NCBI GenBank assembly: GCA_020635395.1
Contig: JACJZV010000001.1
Span: 558,001-622,000, forward strand
Direction: 5' to 3'
Source: Flavobacteriales bacterium
GTDB taxonomy: Bacteria > Bacteroidota > Bacteroidia > NS11-12g > UBA9320
DNA: 64,000 bases
Each line of letters opens with the position of its first letter. Position 1 is the first letter of the stretch. The notes beneath the pieces were generated by a model. It was not told the origin of the DNA and searched no databases. It saw only the letters and a program-made list of their open reading frames with translations. The position numbers were made by a program, and so were the translations under genes. Shown piece after piece: positions 23,282-33,204 of the stretch.

Positions 23282-24076
23282 TTACACCGAAACCTCGCCT
23301 TTTATGGCAGGATGTGGGTTGTAATTTATCAATTCAAAATCCTCAAAATCAAAGGCATACAAATCGTTTACATCAGGATTCATTTTCATGGTAGGGTAGG
23401 GGCGAGCCTCTCGGCTTAACTGCAATTCAACCTGTTCAAAATGATTTTTATAAATATGAGCATCTCCAAAGGTGTGCACATATTCTCCCAAGCCAAGTCC
23501 GCAAACCTGAGCCATCATCATGGTTAAAAGGGCATACGATGCAATGTTGAATGGCACACCCAAAAACAAATCGGCACTGCGTTGATATAGCTGACAACTC
23601 AGTTTTCCGTCAGCCACATAAAACTGAAACATACAGTGACAAGGGCTTAAAGCCATTTTTGGCAAATCGCCCACATTCCATGCGTTTACGATTATTCTTC
23701 GGCTATCGGGATTGTTTTTTAATAAGTGCAAAACCTCTTCTATTTGGTCTATAACCGAGCCATCCGCAGCCTGCCAACTTCGCCATTGTTTCCCATAAAC
23801 TGGGCCTAAATTGCCATTTTCGTCGGCCCACTCATTCCAAATCCGAACCCCGTTGTCAGTAAGGTATTTAATGTTGGTGTCGCCTTTCAAAAACCAGAGC
23901 AATTCATAAATGATTGATTTTAGATGTACCTTTTTTGTGGTTATCAGCGGAAAACCTTCAGATAAATCAAAACGAAGTTGACCTCCAAAAACACTTCGGG
24001 TTCCGGTGCCGGTTCGGTCGCTTTTGTCGGTACCGTTTTCAAAAACAAATTTTAGAAAATCTTCGTATTGAGTCAT
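23282..24076 (-). CDS. thyA: Thymidylate synthase
   Basis: A 264-residue cytoplasmic enzyme that converts dUMP to dTMP using methylenetetrahydrofolate. Length equals the E. coli enzyme. The active-site cysteine lies in ALSPCHCMFQFYV at about C146. Other family blocks are DRTGTGTRSVFG, ELLWFLKGDTN, YQRSADLFLGVPFNIASYAL and HTFGDAHIYKNH. The start at 24076 gives the standard N-terminus MTQYEDFLKFV; an upstream ATG at 24166 would add 30 unrelated residues. It is convergent with the regulator gene and divergent from the E2 gene. No dihydrofolate reductase gene follows it in the window. Confidence 0.97.
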   Translation of the reverse strand: MTQYEDFLKFVFENGTDKSDRTGTGTRSVFGGQLRFDLSEGFPLITTKKVHLKSIIYELLWFLKGDTNIKYLTDNGVRIWNEWADENGNLGPVYGKQWRSWQAADGSVIDQIEEVLHLLKNNPDSRRIIVNAWNVGDLPKMALSPCHCMFQFYVADGKLSCQLYQRSADLFLGVPFNIASYALLTMMMAQVCGLGLGEYVHTFGDAHIYKNHFEQVELQLSREARPYPTMKMNPDVNDLYAFDFEDFELINYNPHPAIKGEVSV

Positions 24077-24186
24077 TTTTATTTTTTTTAAGAATTGAAG
24101 TCGTGTCCTATTTGCACAAAAACAACACTTCAAAGAACGCCAACTTATCTTGGTTGTTTTCAACAATATTTAAACCTTAAAAATAT

Positions 24187-24194
24187 TAGTTTTG
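24187..24194 (+). promoter_or_regulatory. Candidate promoter (-7 box) for the E2 gene
   Basis: TAGTTTTG is an exact TAnnTTTG match ending 21 bp before the ATG at 24216. No clear -33 box. Confidence 0.45.
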
Positions 24195-24215
24195 CGGTTT
24201 GAAAGAAAAAACAAC

Positions 24216-25430
24216 ATGGCAGTAGCATTAAAATTACCAAAAATGAGCGACACAATGGAAGAAGGTGTGATTGTGTCATGGCAGGTAAAGGTTGGTGATG
24301 AAATAAAATCAGGCGATATTTTGGCTGAGGTTGAAACCGACAAAGCCACGATGGACTTAGAAAACTACGAAAAGGGAACAGTTTTGCATTTGAATGTAGA
24401 GGAGGGCAAAGCCATTGCTGTTGATAGCATTATTGCCATTGTCGGAAAAAAGGGAGAAGATTTCTCGGCTCTACTTTCTGCAACCCCAAAAAAGGCGGAA
24501 GCACCAACAGAAGCTCCGGCAGAAAAAGAAATAATTCCAAGCACCCAGCCTGCAACACCTGCTGCAATTGAAACTACCGTTGGAAACTCTGATAGCCGAA
24601 TACTGGCCTCACCATTAGCCAAAAAAATGGCTTCAGATAAAGGTATTGACATTGCTATGGTGGCAGGAAGCGGCGAAAACGGACGAATTATTAAACGTGA
24701 TGTCGAGAGCTATTCCCCAGCGGTTATGCCAGCATCAGTTTCGGGAACAGAATCGTTTACCACCGTTCCTGTTTCCCAAATGCGAAAAACCATTGCCCGC
24801 CGATTGAGCGAAAGCAAGTTTACTGCCCCACATTTTTATCTTACCATGGAGATAAGAATGGACAACGCCATTGCTGCCCGACAAGAAATGAATCAATTTT
24901 CGGAGGTGAAAATTTCGATGAATGATTTGGTTGTAAAAGCGGCAGCCACGGCATTAACCCGACATCCAAAAGTGAACTCAAGTTGGTTGGGCGATACCAT
25001 TCGAATAAATAACCACATTCATGTTGGTGTGGCTATGGCGGTGGACGAAGGCCTTTTGGTTCCGGTGGTAAAACATGCAAATAACAAATCGCTTTCGCAA
25101 ATAAGCACAGAGGTGAAAGCCTTTTCGGCCAAAGCCAAAGATAAAAAATTGCAACCTGCCGATTGGGAAGGCAATACCTTTACCATTTCCAACCTCGGAA
25201 TGTTTGGCATTGAAGAATTTACGGCCATCGTAAACCCCCCAGATGCCTGCATTATGGCAGTGGGGGCATCAAAAGAAACCGTATTGGTAGAAAACGGCGA
25301 AATGAAAATTGGCAACGTAATGAAAGTAACTTTAAGCTGCGACCACCGTGTGGTTGACGGCGTAGTAGGTTCTCAATTTTTATTGACTTTTAAAGAGTTG
25401 ATGGAAAATCCTGTAAAGATTTTGGTATAA
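24216..25430 (+). CDS. pdhC: Dihydrolipoamide acetyltransferase (E2 of a 2-oxoacid dehydrogenase)
   Basis: A 404-residue E2 core subunit. The lipoyl domain (residues 1-80) has the lipoylated lysine in VETDKATMDLE at K43. An Ala/Pro/Glu-rich linker (~85-120) leads to the peripheral-subunit-binding domain (ILASPLAKKMASDKGIDI, ending GRIIKRDV). The catalytic domain ends with the active-site motif DHRVVDG at ~D376-G382. The lipoyl-domain start MAVALKLPKMSDTMEEG is typical of pyruvate dehydrogenase E2 in the phylum, where pdhA is often adjacent; here it is not. The last codons (NPVKILV and stop) are copied 3.2 kb downstream, after the next gene. Start at 24216 rather than the TTG at 24192. Confidence 0.93.
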   Translation: MAVALKLPKMSDTMEEGVIVSWQVKVGDEIKSGDILAEVETDKATMDLENYEKGTVLHLNVEEGKAIAVDSIIAIVGKKGEDFSALLSATPKKAEAPTEAPAEKEIIPSTQPATPAAIETTVGNSDSRILASPLAKKMASDKGIDIAMVAGSGENGRIIKRDVESYSPAVMPASVSGTESFTTVPVSQMRKTIARRLSESKFTAPHFYLTMEIRMDNAIAARQEMNQFSEVKISMNDLVVKAAATALTRHPKVNSSWLGDTIRINNHIHVGVAMAVDEGLLVPVVKHANNKSLSQISTEVKAFSAKAKDKKLQPADWEGNTFTISNLGMFGIEEFTAIVNPPDACIMAVGASKETVLVENGEMKIGNVMKVTLSCDHRVVDGVVGSQFLLTFKELMENPVKILV

Positions 25431-25433
25431 AAA
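25407..25433 (+). repeat. Direct repeat copy 1: 3' end of the E2 gene
   Basis: This 27-bp segment encodes NPVKILV plus the stop and trailing A bases. It matches 28608-28634 at 25 of 27 positions. The two differences fall at third codon positions and leave the peptide unchanged. The copies bracket the PKD gene at 25491-28595. Confidence 0.8.
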
Positions 25434-25490
25434 AAAGATACTCAGGCAACGGAAAACCTTTTTATTGCATCATGAGGTAAAATGATTATC

Positions 25491-28400
25491 ATGAAGCATT
25501 TTAAAAGAAACCTGATTCTAATTTTAAGCCTACTTTCTGTTCATCAAGCTTATGCACAATGTGATGCTAGTTTTTCACATTACAATCCATGGGATGCAGT
25601 AGATTTAAGCATTTATAATTTTAGGGACTCTGGGAACAATGGGTTAATTTACCAAAAATGGGATTTTGGCGATGGCGATAGCACAAATTTCTATTTGACA
25701 TACGGGGGAGTCTCGGGACATGTCTATAAAAAATTTGGGATTTACCAAATTACCAGGTATATATGGGATAGTGTAAATAGTTGCCGAGATACATTCTCGG
25801 ATACCATTCACATTAATTGTATTAAGCCAAGTTTTACAGCTTATCACAAATATTCAACTTCCAATTTTGGTGTAGAGTGGGCAAATATTGGGGGTGTTGC
25901 CAAATGGTCGTTTGGAAATGGGGACAGTCTTGATTGGTTTAATTATTCTGGTTATTCAATTGCTCCAAGATATATTTACAAATCCAATGGAAAATATAGA
26001 GCTTGTTTCTATACAGAGGAAGGTGATTGGAGATGCAAGGATACTTTTTGTGATAGTGTTGAGGTAAATTATAATTGTATAGCAGATTTTAAAATCACAA
26101 TAAATAAGGATTCTTTCATTTTATCGGATGTTTCTACGAATGCTCAAACATTTAGTTGGAAAATATATAGTGGTAATTCATTGATTGGAACATCTTCAAC
26201 CAGAACTTTTATAGGAAAACCATCTAGTAAACAGCATTATGCGGAACTTACAATTACCGACGCAAGCAAAAAATGCACTTCCAAAAGGACGAAATGCATA
26301 TTCCCTGACTCAAGTGTTAAAAATTTTGACGCTTCTATAAACGTGAATCGAGAAGTTGATATAAATACATTTATACCATTTCAACCCACCCAAATTGATT
26401 GGGGGGATGGAAATACAACAAATCTATATTCTGGATTAAAACATAAATATAATACTTGGGCTAAGCATCAAATTTGTATAAGTACACCTGGAATTTACGA
26501 AAACTGTCCCTCCATGATTTGTGATTCCATTGATTTGACTACACTATGCTCAGCAAACTTCAATGCGGAGGCTTTAAAAGTTTCGAATATAGATTCATTC
26601 GGAACAAATAATAGGTTTGTTAGATTATCTGCACAACAACAGATAGCGAAAGATTTGTTTTATAAATACTATTTTGGAGATGGAGATTCATCAACAGAAC
26701 CGAACAAAGAAATTTTTTATCAATATAAATCGGCAGGACAGTATAAAATTACCAGAATTGTATCAGATTCTGGTAATACCTGTACTGACACAGTCAGCAA
26801 AATGGTTGACATAAAGTTTCTTACCTGTGAGGCAAAGTTTGAATCAAAATTGGTCGGAGACACCTTTGTGTTGGTCAATAAATCCCAGGTAGCAGATAGT
26901 ATTTGGTGGGAGATAAATGGACAAAACCATTTATGGTCTCAGCAAGACACAATCAAATACAGTTTTAAAGACAAAGATTCTCTAATGAGCTATGTAAGGT
27001 TATATGTGGTTTCAGACAGCGGCCAATGTGTCTCTACCGTTGAGCAGTGCCTTCAATACCAAAGCAATGTAAATGGGTTTGAAACCAAAATAGTGGGAAA
27101 TAAAGTAGAACTAATACCCCGCTGTGGTGCGTTTGGCGTTTGGGACTATGGAGACGGAACTGCCTCCACCAAAAATAACGCACACACCTATGCTAATATC
27201 GGCAATTACAGTGTCTGTTTTTCTGTGATGAACGCAAACACAACAACGTGCCCCTCAAAAACATGTGATACGCTGCGAATAAAACAAAACTGTAATGCCG
27301 ACTTTACCTGGAAACTAACCAATAAAATGTATACCTTTACGTATACCGATTCAAGTGATTCACACAAGTGGTATGTGAACGGAAACTATATAGGCATAGG
27401 AAATAGTTATTCCGTATATGACACAAACCAAAGCTTAGAGGTAAGCTTGGAAGCTACAAAAGGATACTGCAAAGCGGTGGAGAAAAAATGTATATTGCGT
27501 AAACATCTATGGGGACATTATTTTTCGGGTGAAACGCATTCATTTAATTCAGGCTTTCTCAATGCCTATTGGGACTGGAACAATGGTGACAGTATTAAAA
27601 AGGCACGAACATTTAATATGACCATACGTGATGCAGGGATATACCAATTGTGTCTAACCAATCTTGATTCCTCAAACAGTGTTTGCCCTGCCAAAGTGTG
27701 TGATGAGCTAGTTATTGAGCTTGACACAGGTTGTACTCCTTTGTTAAGCTACTTTATTGAAGATACAGTTCCTAATGGGAAGAGAGTAAATATTGTTACT
27801 GAACCGTATTTTAATCGTAGGGTTAGTCTTTCATTTGAACCCGATTGGTGTTACTTTGTTGATTATCAAAAGCCATACGGAATATATGGACAGATGCCCT
27901 TGAACACCGGTTACAAAATATGCATGAAAGAGTGGTTTGGTAATAATGGTGATGATACATTTCGTTTTTGTTCTGATTGTAAAACAGTCTTTCTCGACAC
28001 CGCAAAAACAAAATGCAAGGCCAATTACGAGGTGCAGCTAGATACTACGCAAAAGTTTAAAATACGGTTAATTAATAAATCATCCAACCTTTCAACACAC
28101 CAGTATTTATGGGCATTCGGAGATGACTCGGTATCTGATTCCAGAAATCCCAGTCATAGGTTTAATAAGTTTGGGAAATACAATATTCACCTCACCGTTT
28201 ACGATAGCGTTGAGCATTGCATTGCCCGGTTCAAAGATGAAATTGGGCTGGATTCGCTGGGTAAACTTTTAAAGGTTGATGGTTTTGATGTAGAAGTAAT
28301 AGAGGGAGACAAAACGGACAGAATTGAATCGGTTGGAAGAGATAATTCATCTATTAAAGTTTTTCCCAATCCTAATACCGGACAATTTACTGTTCGTTAT

Positions 28401-28595
28401 ATGGATACATGGAATTTGGTAGAACCTATAAAAATTTCATTGTATGATTTGAATGGACAACTCATTTTTGAATCAGAAGATATCGGGGTTTCGGAGACAA
28501 ACATAAATATGCAAAACTTTGCGAAGGGTGTTTATATTATGAATGTCAACCAACAAGAAGCCAATGTTAGGGTTCTTATTTTAAAACAAAATTAG
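25491..28595 (+). CDS. Large secreted PKD-repeat protein with type A T9SS sorting domain
   Basis: A 1034-residue protein with signal peptide (MKHFKRNLILILSLLSVHQ, cut after AYA). It contains many PKD-like units with short motifs such as WDFGDGDST, YYFGDGDSS, WDYGDGTAS and WAFGDDSVS, and numerous Cys. The C-terminus (IKVFPNPNTGQFTVRYMD, SLYDLNGQLIF, FAKGVYIMNV) is the type A T9SS sorting domain, so it is a likely type IX cargo placed at the cell surface. An ATG three codons upstream (25482) is also possible. It is flanked by duplicated copies of the E2 gene end, suggesting it was inserted beside pdhC. Ligand unknown. Confidence 0.85.
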   Translation: MKHFKRNLILILSLLSVHQAYAQCDASFSHYNPWDAVDLSIYNFRDSGNNGLIYQKWDFGDGDSTNFYLTYGGVSGHVYKKFGIYQITRYIWDSVNSCRDTFSDTIHINCIKPSFTAYHKYSTSNFGVEWANIGGVAKWSFGNGDSLDWFNYSGYSIAPRYIYKSNGKYRACFYTEEGDWRCKDTFCDSVEVNYNCIADFKITINKDSFILSDVSTNAQTFSWKIYSGNSLIGTSSTRTFIGKPSSKQHYAELTITDASKKCTSKRTKCIFPDSSVKNFDASINVNREVDINTFIPFQPTQIDWGDGNTTNLYSGLKHKYNTWAKHQICISTPGIYENCPSMICDSIDLTTLCSANFNAEALKVSNIDSFGTNNRFVRLSAQQQIAKDLFYKYYFGDGDSSTEPNKEIFYQYKSAGQYKITRIVSDSGNTCTDTVSKMVDIKFLTCEAKFESKLVGDTFVLVNKSQVADSIWWEINGQNHLWSQQDTIKYSFKDKDSLMSYVRLYVVSDSGQCVSTVEQCLQYQSNVNGFETKIVGNKVELIPRCGAFGVWDYGDGTASTKNNAHTYANIGNYSVCFSVMNANTTTCPSKTCDTLRIKQNCNADFTWKLTNKMYTFTYTDSSDSHKWYVNGNYIGIGNSYSVYDTNQSLEVSLEATKGYCKAVEKKCILRKHLWGHYFSGETHSFNSGFLNAYWDWNNGDSIKKARTFNMTIRDAGIYQLCLTNLDSSNSVCPAKVCDELVIELDTGCTPLLSYFIEDTVPNGKRVNIVTEPYFNRRVSLSFEPDWCYFVDYQKPYGIYGQMPLNTGYKICMKEWFGNNGDDTFRFCSDCKTVFLDTAKTKCKANYEVQLDTTQKFKIRLINKSSNLSTHQYLWAFGDDSVSDSRNPSHRFNKFGKYNIHLTVYDSVEHCIARFKDEIGLDSLGKLLKVDGFDVEVIEGDKTDRIESVGRDNSSIKVFPNPNTGQFTVRYMDTWNLVEPIKISLYDLNGQLIFESEDIGVSETNINMQNFAKGVYIMNVNQQEANVRVLILKQN

Positions 28596-28607
28596 AAGAC
28601 CAAAAGC

Positions 28608-28634
28608 AATCCCGTAAAGATTTTGGTGTAAAAA
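28608..28634 (+). repeat. Direct repeat copy 2: displaced E2 gene end
   Basis: This non-coding segment, 13 bp after the PKD gene stop, still reads as NPVKILV-stop in one frame and matches 25407-25433 at 25 of 27 positions. It is the pattern left when DNA inserts at the 3' end of a gene and regenerates that end. Confidence 0.8.
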
Positions 28635-28640
28635 GGCCAT

Positions 28641-31600
28641 TTAGCTTTTCTTTATAATATCCGAAAACCGCTGCTTGTTGTTTATATCTAAATTTAAGCA
28701 GAATGTTATTTTTTGCCCGAAGTTTTTGTACCCCTGGAGGTTTTGTATGTCATTAATCAACGTTGATGAGAAAAATGGCATATAGATTTCAAATAAATCG
28801 GGAATCAAATTAATTATCAAGCCTCCGCTGTATAGAAAAGATTCTTGTTTGCTATTGCTCAGTTGAGATTTTATGTCGTTGAAGGTAAAAAAGTCAAGAT
28901 ATACTCCTAAAGGCAACCTAAACGGCAAATCACTTTTTAGATTGGCGGCCATTACCCATTGAGAAATATTTCCATAGTTCCCACGATTTTTGAAATATGT
29001 TTGAGTGGGCAACACCTGTCGATGAAAAACAGAACTGTTGTCCACCCCACGATACAGCATCGGACTCATATAGGTATAGTCCCATTTTCCGGCAGCCGAT
29101 TCTAATCGGTAATGATACGTTGCATCATCGCTGGGGTCTAAAAATATCCCTCCAAACAACCGGATATCAAGGCCTTTCTTTTTAATTTTATAGGTAATAT
29201 GTTTATTAAACTCGGCATTTAATTTAACGAACATATCATTTTTGGTGTTGGTTGCTATTGATTTTAGTGTCGTATCATACCGGTATGTCAATAATTTTGG
29301 AAGACCTGTTTGCAGGCTTATTTCAAAGCTATTTGGATTAAGTGCCTTTCCATTTTTTCGGTTAAAAATGAGTTCAATAAACTGGCTGTTTCCAAGTTGG
29401 GTTACGCTGCGTCTGCCCAGGGCAAAACCCGTATCAAGCGAAAGAGCTGTTTTCCGTTGTTCTATGTCGAACAATGGTTTTTCTCTTATAAGGTGAGTTC
29501 GCAACGTGAGGGAGCTGGAAATGGGAAGCCTTTTGTCGTGGTTTCTAAACCCAAAAGTTAAAAATGGACTGATGCGGGTGTATTGATACAATTCATCAAC
29601 TCCTTCGGTTTTAATTAAGTAATTCGGCAAATGAGAAAAACTGGCAGCCTTTACACCAAGCACAGTTTTGTTGTGTACTTCGTTTTTATAATTGGCAAAA
29701 CTTAGGTCAAAATAGCCATTGAGTGTTTTTGTGGTGCGGCTATACAAAAGCACCGTGGTAAAATTATTTTTTTGTTGTGGAATGGTTGAGTTACTTAAAA
29801 TCAAACCCTGCATTCCTCTGTTGTGTCCGTTCCAGGCAAGAGCAGGTGCAAAAGAAAATTTTGTAACATTTGGGTTGCTCATAAGCGACATAAACCCAAT
29901 TTGCAATGGTTCTATTTTTTTAAACATGCCTGATTTTCGCATCGAGTTGTTTTGTTGGTTTATCTCGGGCATAACACCGTAAGGATCTATTTTTACCAAA
30001 TCATAGTCCATGTTGGGTGCCGCAACACCTTTAATACCATTGTGGCCTTCTACCCACATTTCGTTTATCAATTTTCCTTCTCGATAAAATCCGAGCATGT
30101 ATGGGCAGGCAATTTGGCCAAGGTTTTGCACAAATATGGTGTCTTTCGATGTGAGAATTTTATAATCGAGATGTTCTTCCGAAATCAATAAATCATCAAA
30201 AAACCAGCTAAGATTTTTACCGCTTTTTTCCTCAAAAACTGCTCTAAAATCTGATGGCAACGGATGTTTATATGCCCATCGTTCGAAATATGTTTTAAAA
30301 CACAAATCCGTTGTTTCTTGCCCTAAATATTGATTGAGATACCTGAAAACCTGAGCACCTTTGGCATAAACGGCATAGCCATAATTATACCCTGCATAGT
30401 CAATGGCAGGAATTCCAATGGCCTGATGGTCTTCTATTTGCTCGATGGTATAAGAGAAAATATCTAAAAGATTATTTTGAAGGTCGGATAGCGAATAGTG
30501 TGATTCTAAGTATGCTTTTGGCACATATCTATTCATGGCTTTACCTTCAAAATAAGAATTGATTGATTCATCCATCCACGGATATTGACGCTCGTTGTTA
30601 GCCAAAATGCCATAAAACCAGTTGTGGCCAACTTCATGCACCACCACTTCGGGCATCATAATGGACAAAACCGTTATCATCGGATATTCCATGCCGCCTC
30701 CAGCTTCCAGTTTGCCCTCTACCACGCTGCAATGGCTATATGGATAAAATCCACAATGATTTGAATAATACTGTAGGGCGGTTGCAATATCTTTGGTTAA
30801 ACTTTTGAGACGTTGAATGGGCTGGTAGCCATATACGTATGTTTCTACCAAGCGTTCGTTTTTGAGAATAACCTCACTCTTGGCTACATTGTATTTTTTT
30901 GAAGCAAACCACGCAAAATCGTGAATGCTGTCTTGAATAAACGTAATGGTTTTTGTGGAGTTGGTGCTGGCCGGCGTACTGTCATACATTTTTGGGTAAT
31001 CTATTCTGTTCTCCAAAAAATCTTTTTCTGATTTCTCCTGCAACTGGCCTGTGGCGGCCACCACATAGTTTTGAGGCAGGGTTATTTTTACCTCAAATTT
31101 GCCGAATTCAGAGTAAAATTCGCCCTGATCTAAATACGAAAACGAGTTCCAGCCGTTTACGTCATACACCGCAGGTTTCGGATACCATTGCGTAATTTGG
31201 TACTCATTATTTTCATGGCCAAATCGAGAAAAACTTCCCGGAATTTTAACAAAAAATGGAGTTTCAATTTCCACGGTTTCGCCGGATTGTATGGGTTTGT
31301 TAAGCGTCAATATGCAAATGTCTATTTGGTTGCCTTTGTATTTCCAATCTACTTTTTGGCCATTAATTTTAAAATCCAATTGGTCAATATAACCCCTGTC
31401 TTTGTCATCGGCAAAATGAAAATCGGTTTTGCCGTTCAATAGTTGTTGTTTGGCAAAATCGGTACTGTCGTTTTTGTAGCCATTTGGCCATAAATGAAAG
31501 TGCATTTCTGTGAGAGCATTGGGCGAGTTGTTGGTGTAAACAAATCGGGCATTGCCGGTCAATGTATGGTCAACATCGTTTAGCCTCACATTTAGATAAT

Positions 31601-31700
31601 AATCTACGTGTTGTTGCCAGTTGGCCTGAGCGGTTTTTAATTGAGCCTTTGCCAAAAAAGGCAACAAAACCAATGCAAATAATAGGTGTAAAATTCTCAT
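28641..31700 (-). CDS. M1-family metallopeptidase, secreted
   Basis: A 1019-residue exported peptidase with signal peptide (MRILHLLFALVLLPFLAKA). The gluzincin zinc site is HEVGH at about residue 355, followed 18 residues later by the third ligand in WMDESINSYF. The M1 exopeptidase motif appears as GGMEYP in place of GAMEN, as is common in Bacteroidota members. The catalytic half covers about residues 20-560. The remaining ~450 residues are rich in beta strands (LTLRTHLIREKPLF, FIELIFNRK), much longer than in classic aminopeptidase N, and may form an outer-membrane or adhesion domain. It is divergent from the TPR gene and convergent with the PKD gene. Confidence 0.9.
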   Translation of the reverse strand: MRILHLLFALVLLPFLAKAQLKTAQANWQQHVDYYLNVRLNDVDHTLTGNARFVYTNNSPNALTEMHFHLWPNGYKNDSTDFAKQQLLNGKTDFHFADDKDRGYIDQLDFKINGQKVDWKYKGNQIDICILTLNKPIQSGETVEIETPFFVKIPGSFSRFGHENNEYQITQWYPKPAVYDVNGWNSFSYLDQGEFYSEFGKFEVKITLPQNYVVAATGQLQEKSEKDFLENRIDYPKMYDSTPASTNSTKTITFIQDSIHDFAWFASKKYNVAKSEVILKNERLVETYVYGYQPIQRLKSLTKDIATALQYYSNHCGFYPYSHCSVVEGKLEAGGGMEYPMITVLSIMMPEVVVHEVGHNWFYGILANNERQYPWMDESINSYFEGKAMNRYVPKAYLESHYSLSDLQNNLLDIFSYTIEQIEDHQAIGIPAIDYAGYNYGYAVYAKGAQVFRYLNQYLGQETTDLCFKTYFERWAYKHPLPSDFRAVFEEKSGKNLSWFFDDLLISEEHLDYKILTSKDTIFVQNLGQIACPYMLGFYREGKLINEMWVEGHNGIKGVAAPNMDYDLVKIDPYGVMPEINQQNNSMRKSGMFKKIEPLQIGFMSLMSNPNVTKFSFAPALAWNGHNRGMQGLILSNSTIPQQKNNFTTVLLYSRTTKTLNGYFDLSFANYKNEVHNKTVLGVKAASFSHLPNYLIKTEGVDELYQYTRISPFLTFGFRNHDKRLPISSSLTLRTHLIREKPLFDIEQRKTALSLDTGFALGRRSVTQLGNSQFIELIFNRKNGKALNPNSFEISLQTGLPKLLTYRYDTTLKSIATNTKNDMFVKLNAEFNKHITYKIKKKGLDIRLFGGIFLDPSDDATYHYRLESAAGKWDYTYMSPMLYRGVDNSSVFHRQVLPTQTYFKNRGNYGNISQWVMAANLKSDLPFRLPLGVYLDFFTFNDIKSQLSNSKQESFLYSGGLIINLIPDLFEIYMPFFSSTLINDIQNLQGYKNFGQKITFCLNLDINNKQRFSDIIKKS

Positions 31701-31771
31701 TTATGGAAAATATGTGGGCAAATTACAGATAATTGACGTAAATCATATTCGCGTGTTTTCCACGTTTTGCA

Positions 31772-31779
31772 TAGCTTTG
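31772..31779 (+). promoter_or_regulatory. Candidate promoter (-7 box) for the TPR operon
   Basis: TAGCTTTG is an exact TAnnTTTG match ending 20 bp before the ATG at 31800. Confidence 0.45.
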
Positions 31780-31799
31780 CTTAGAAAATAGATTGGCGA

Positions 31800-33203
31800 A
31801 TGGACGAAGAGGAAATAAGTGGAGAAGAATTAAGTGCATTGGTGGCACGATTTGAGCAAAATTGTTTGGTGGATTCGTTCGATTATTATTCTGCCGACCA
31901 TCTGTCGGATTTAATTGAACACTATATTGAAAAACCCAATTACAAAACGGCACTTCGGGTGGCACAGTTGGCCATAGAGCAGCATCCCTATGATGCAAGT
32001 TTTTTTTCAAAAAAGGCTTACATATATACCCTCACAAACAAACCGTCTGATGCCCTGAACATCATTGACGTAGCCTTAGATTTGGAGCCAGGAAACTCCG
32101 ATTTTTTATCGCAAAAAGCTAGCATTTTGGAGCTTTTAGATAGACCCATGGAGGCTTTGGAGTTGTTTGACCAAGCGTTGGAAAATGGGGCAGACGAGCA
32201 AGAGTGCCTATTGCTTAAAATGTTTGTTTATTTCAATATGGGCAATCATGCGTTGGCCATAAATATGATTGAACAAATTTTTAGCAAACCCGTAGAAGAC
32301 GACCGACTGATTTTGGAATGTCAATTTTGCCTACAACTCATGGATGTTCATGAAGAAGGTATTCGCATATTCAAAGCCTATCTTGACGAAGACCCATATC
32401 ACGAGGTGGTTTGGTTGGCCATTGCCCGACTCTATATGGTTTCTGGATTTCACGATCTTGCGGTTGAGGCACTCGATTTTGCATTGGCCATAGACGACGA
32501 GTTTTCGGAGGCATATTTTGACAAAGGGCAATGTCTTTTTGATCAAGGCAAATTTGAAGAGGCTGTAAAAGTATATCAAGAATATATAAATATTGAGGGG
32601 GCTGATGCCTTTGTTAACTGCAATTTGGGCGACTGCTATATGGCTCTCAATCAATTGGCAATGAGCAGAACCTACTACAAACAAGCGTTGAAAATTGAGC
32701 CTAAATTTGCCCATGCTTGGTATGGTTTGGGTCAAATTTTGGTGCGTCAGGAAAACTATGAAGAAGCCTATGTTTTGCTGAAAAAAGCGGCAAAATTGCT
32801 ACCTGATGATGAGCAAATTATCATCGAATACGTTTCAACAATGATAGAGTTGGCCAAATTTGAAGAAGCTGCCAACCTACTGGAAGATCGCATCGAAAAA
32901 CAAAACTCAAACGAATGGGCATATTTAATGCTGGCCTCCATTTATCACGCCACCGGACTCACATCGTTGGCATTGGAAGTGTTGATAGACGGCGTTAAAA
33001 AAATTGAGACACCTGCCAATTTATTCTATAAACTTGCAGCATATTATTTTCTGACAGATTTCTATGAAGAAGGTATTGATGCATTGACCGAAGCACTTTT
33101 GCTAAGTCCTGCCGACTATGAAAGATTGTTTGTGGATGCTCCGCATCTTAAAAACAACAAACACATTTTGGATATTATAGAACTGTATAAAAACGAAGAC
33201 TGA
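31800..33203 (+). CDS. Tetratricopeptide repeat protein
   Basis: A 467-residue soluble protein made almost wholly of TPR helices. About ten repeats are visible, with motifs such as AYIYTLTNKPSDALNIIDVA, GLGQILVRQENYEEAYVLL and KGQCLFDQGKFEEAVKVYQE. It is acidic, with no signal peptide, so a cytoplasmic scaffold or partner-binding role is likely. It ends 1 bp before the phosphosulfolactate synthase-like gene, so the two are almost certainly co-expressed, though what links them is unclear. Conserved in Bacteroidota, with no assigned function that I can name. Confidence 0.88.
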   Translation: MDEEEISGEELSALVARFEQNCLVDSFDYYSADHLSDLIEHYIEKPNYKTALRVAQLAIEQHPYDASFFSKKAYIYTLTNKPSDALNIIDVALDLEPGNSDFLSQKASILELLDRPMEALELFDQALENGADEQECLLLKMFVYFNMGNHALAINMIEQIFSKPVEDDRLILECQFCLQLMDVHEEGIRIFKAYLDEDPYHEVVWLAIARLYMVSGFHDLAVEALDFALAIDDEFSEAYFDKGQCLFDQGKFEEAVKVYQEYINIEGADAFVNCNLGDCYMALNQLAMSRTYYKQALKIEPKFAHAWYGLGQILVRQENYEEAYVLLKKAAKLLPDDEQIIIEYVSTMIELAKFEEAANLLEDRIEKQNSNEWAYLMLASIYHATGLTSLALEVLIDGVKKIETPANLFYKLAAYYFLTDFYEEGIDALTEALLLSPADYERLFVDAPHLKNNKHILDIIELYKNED

Positions 33204-33204
33204 A

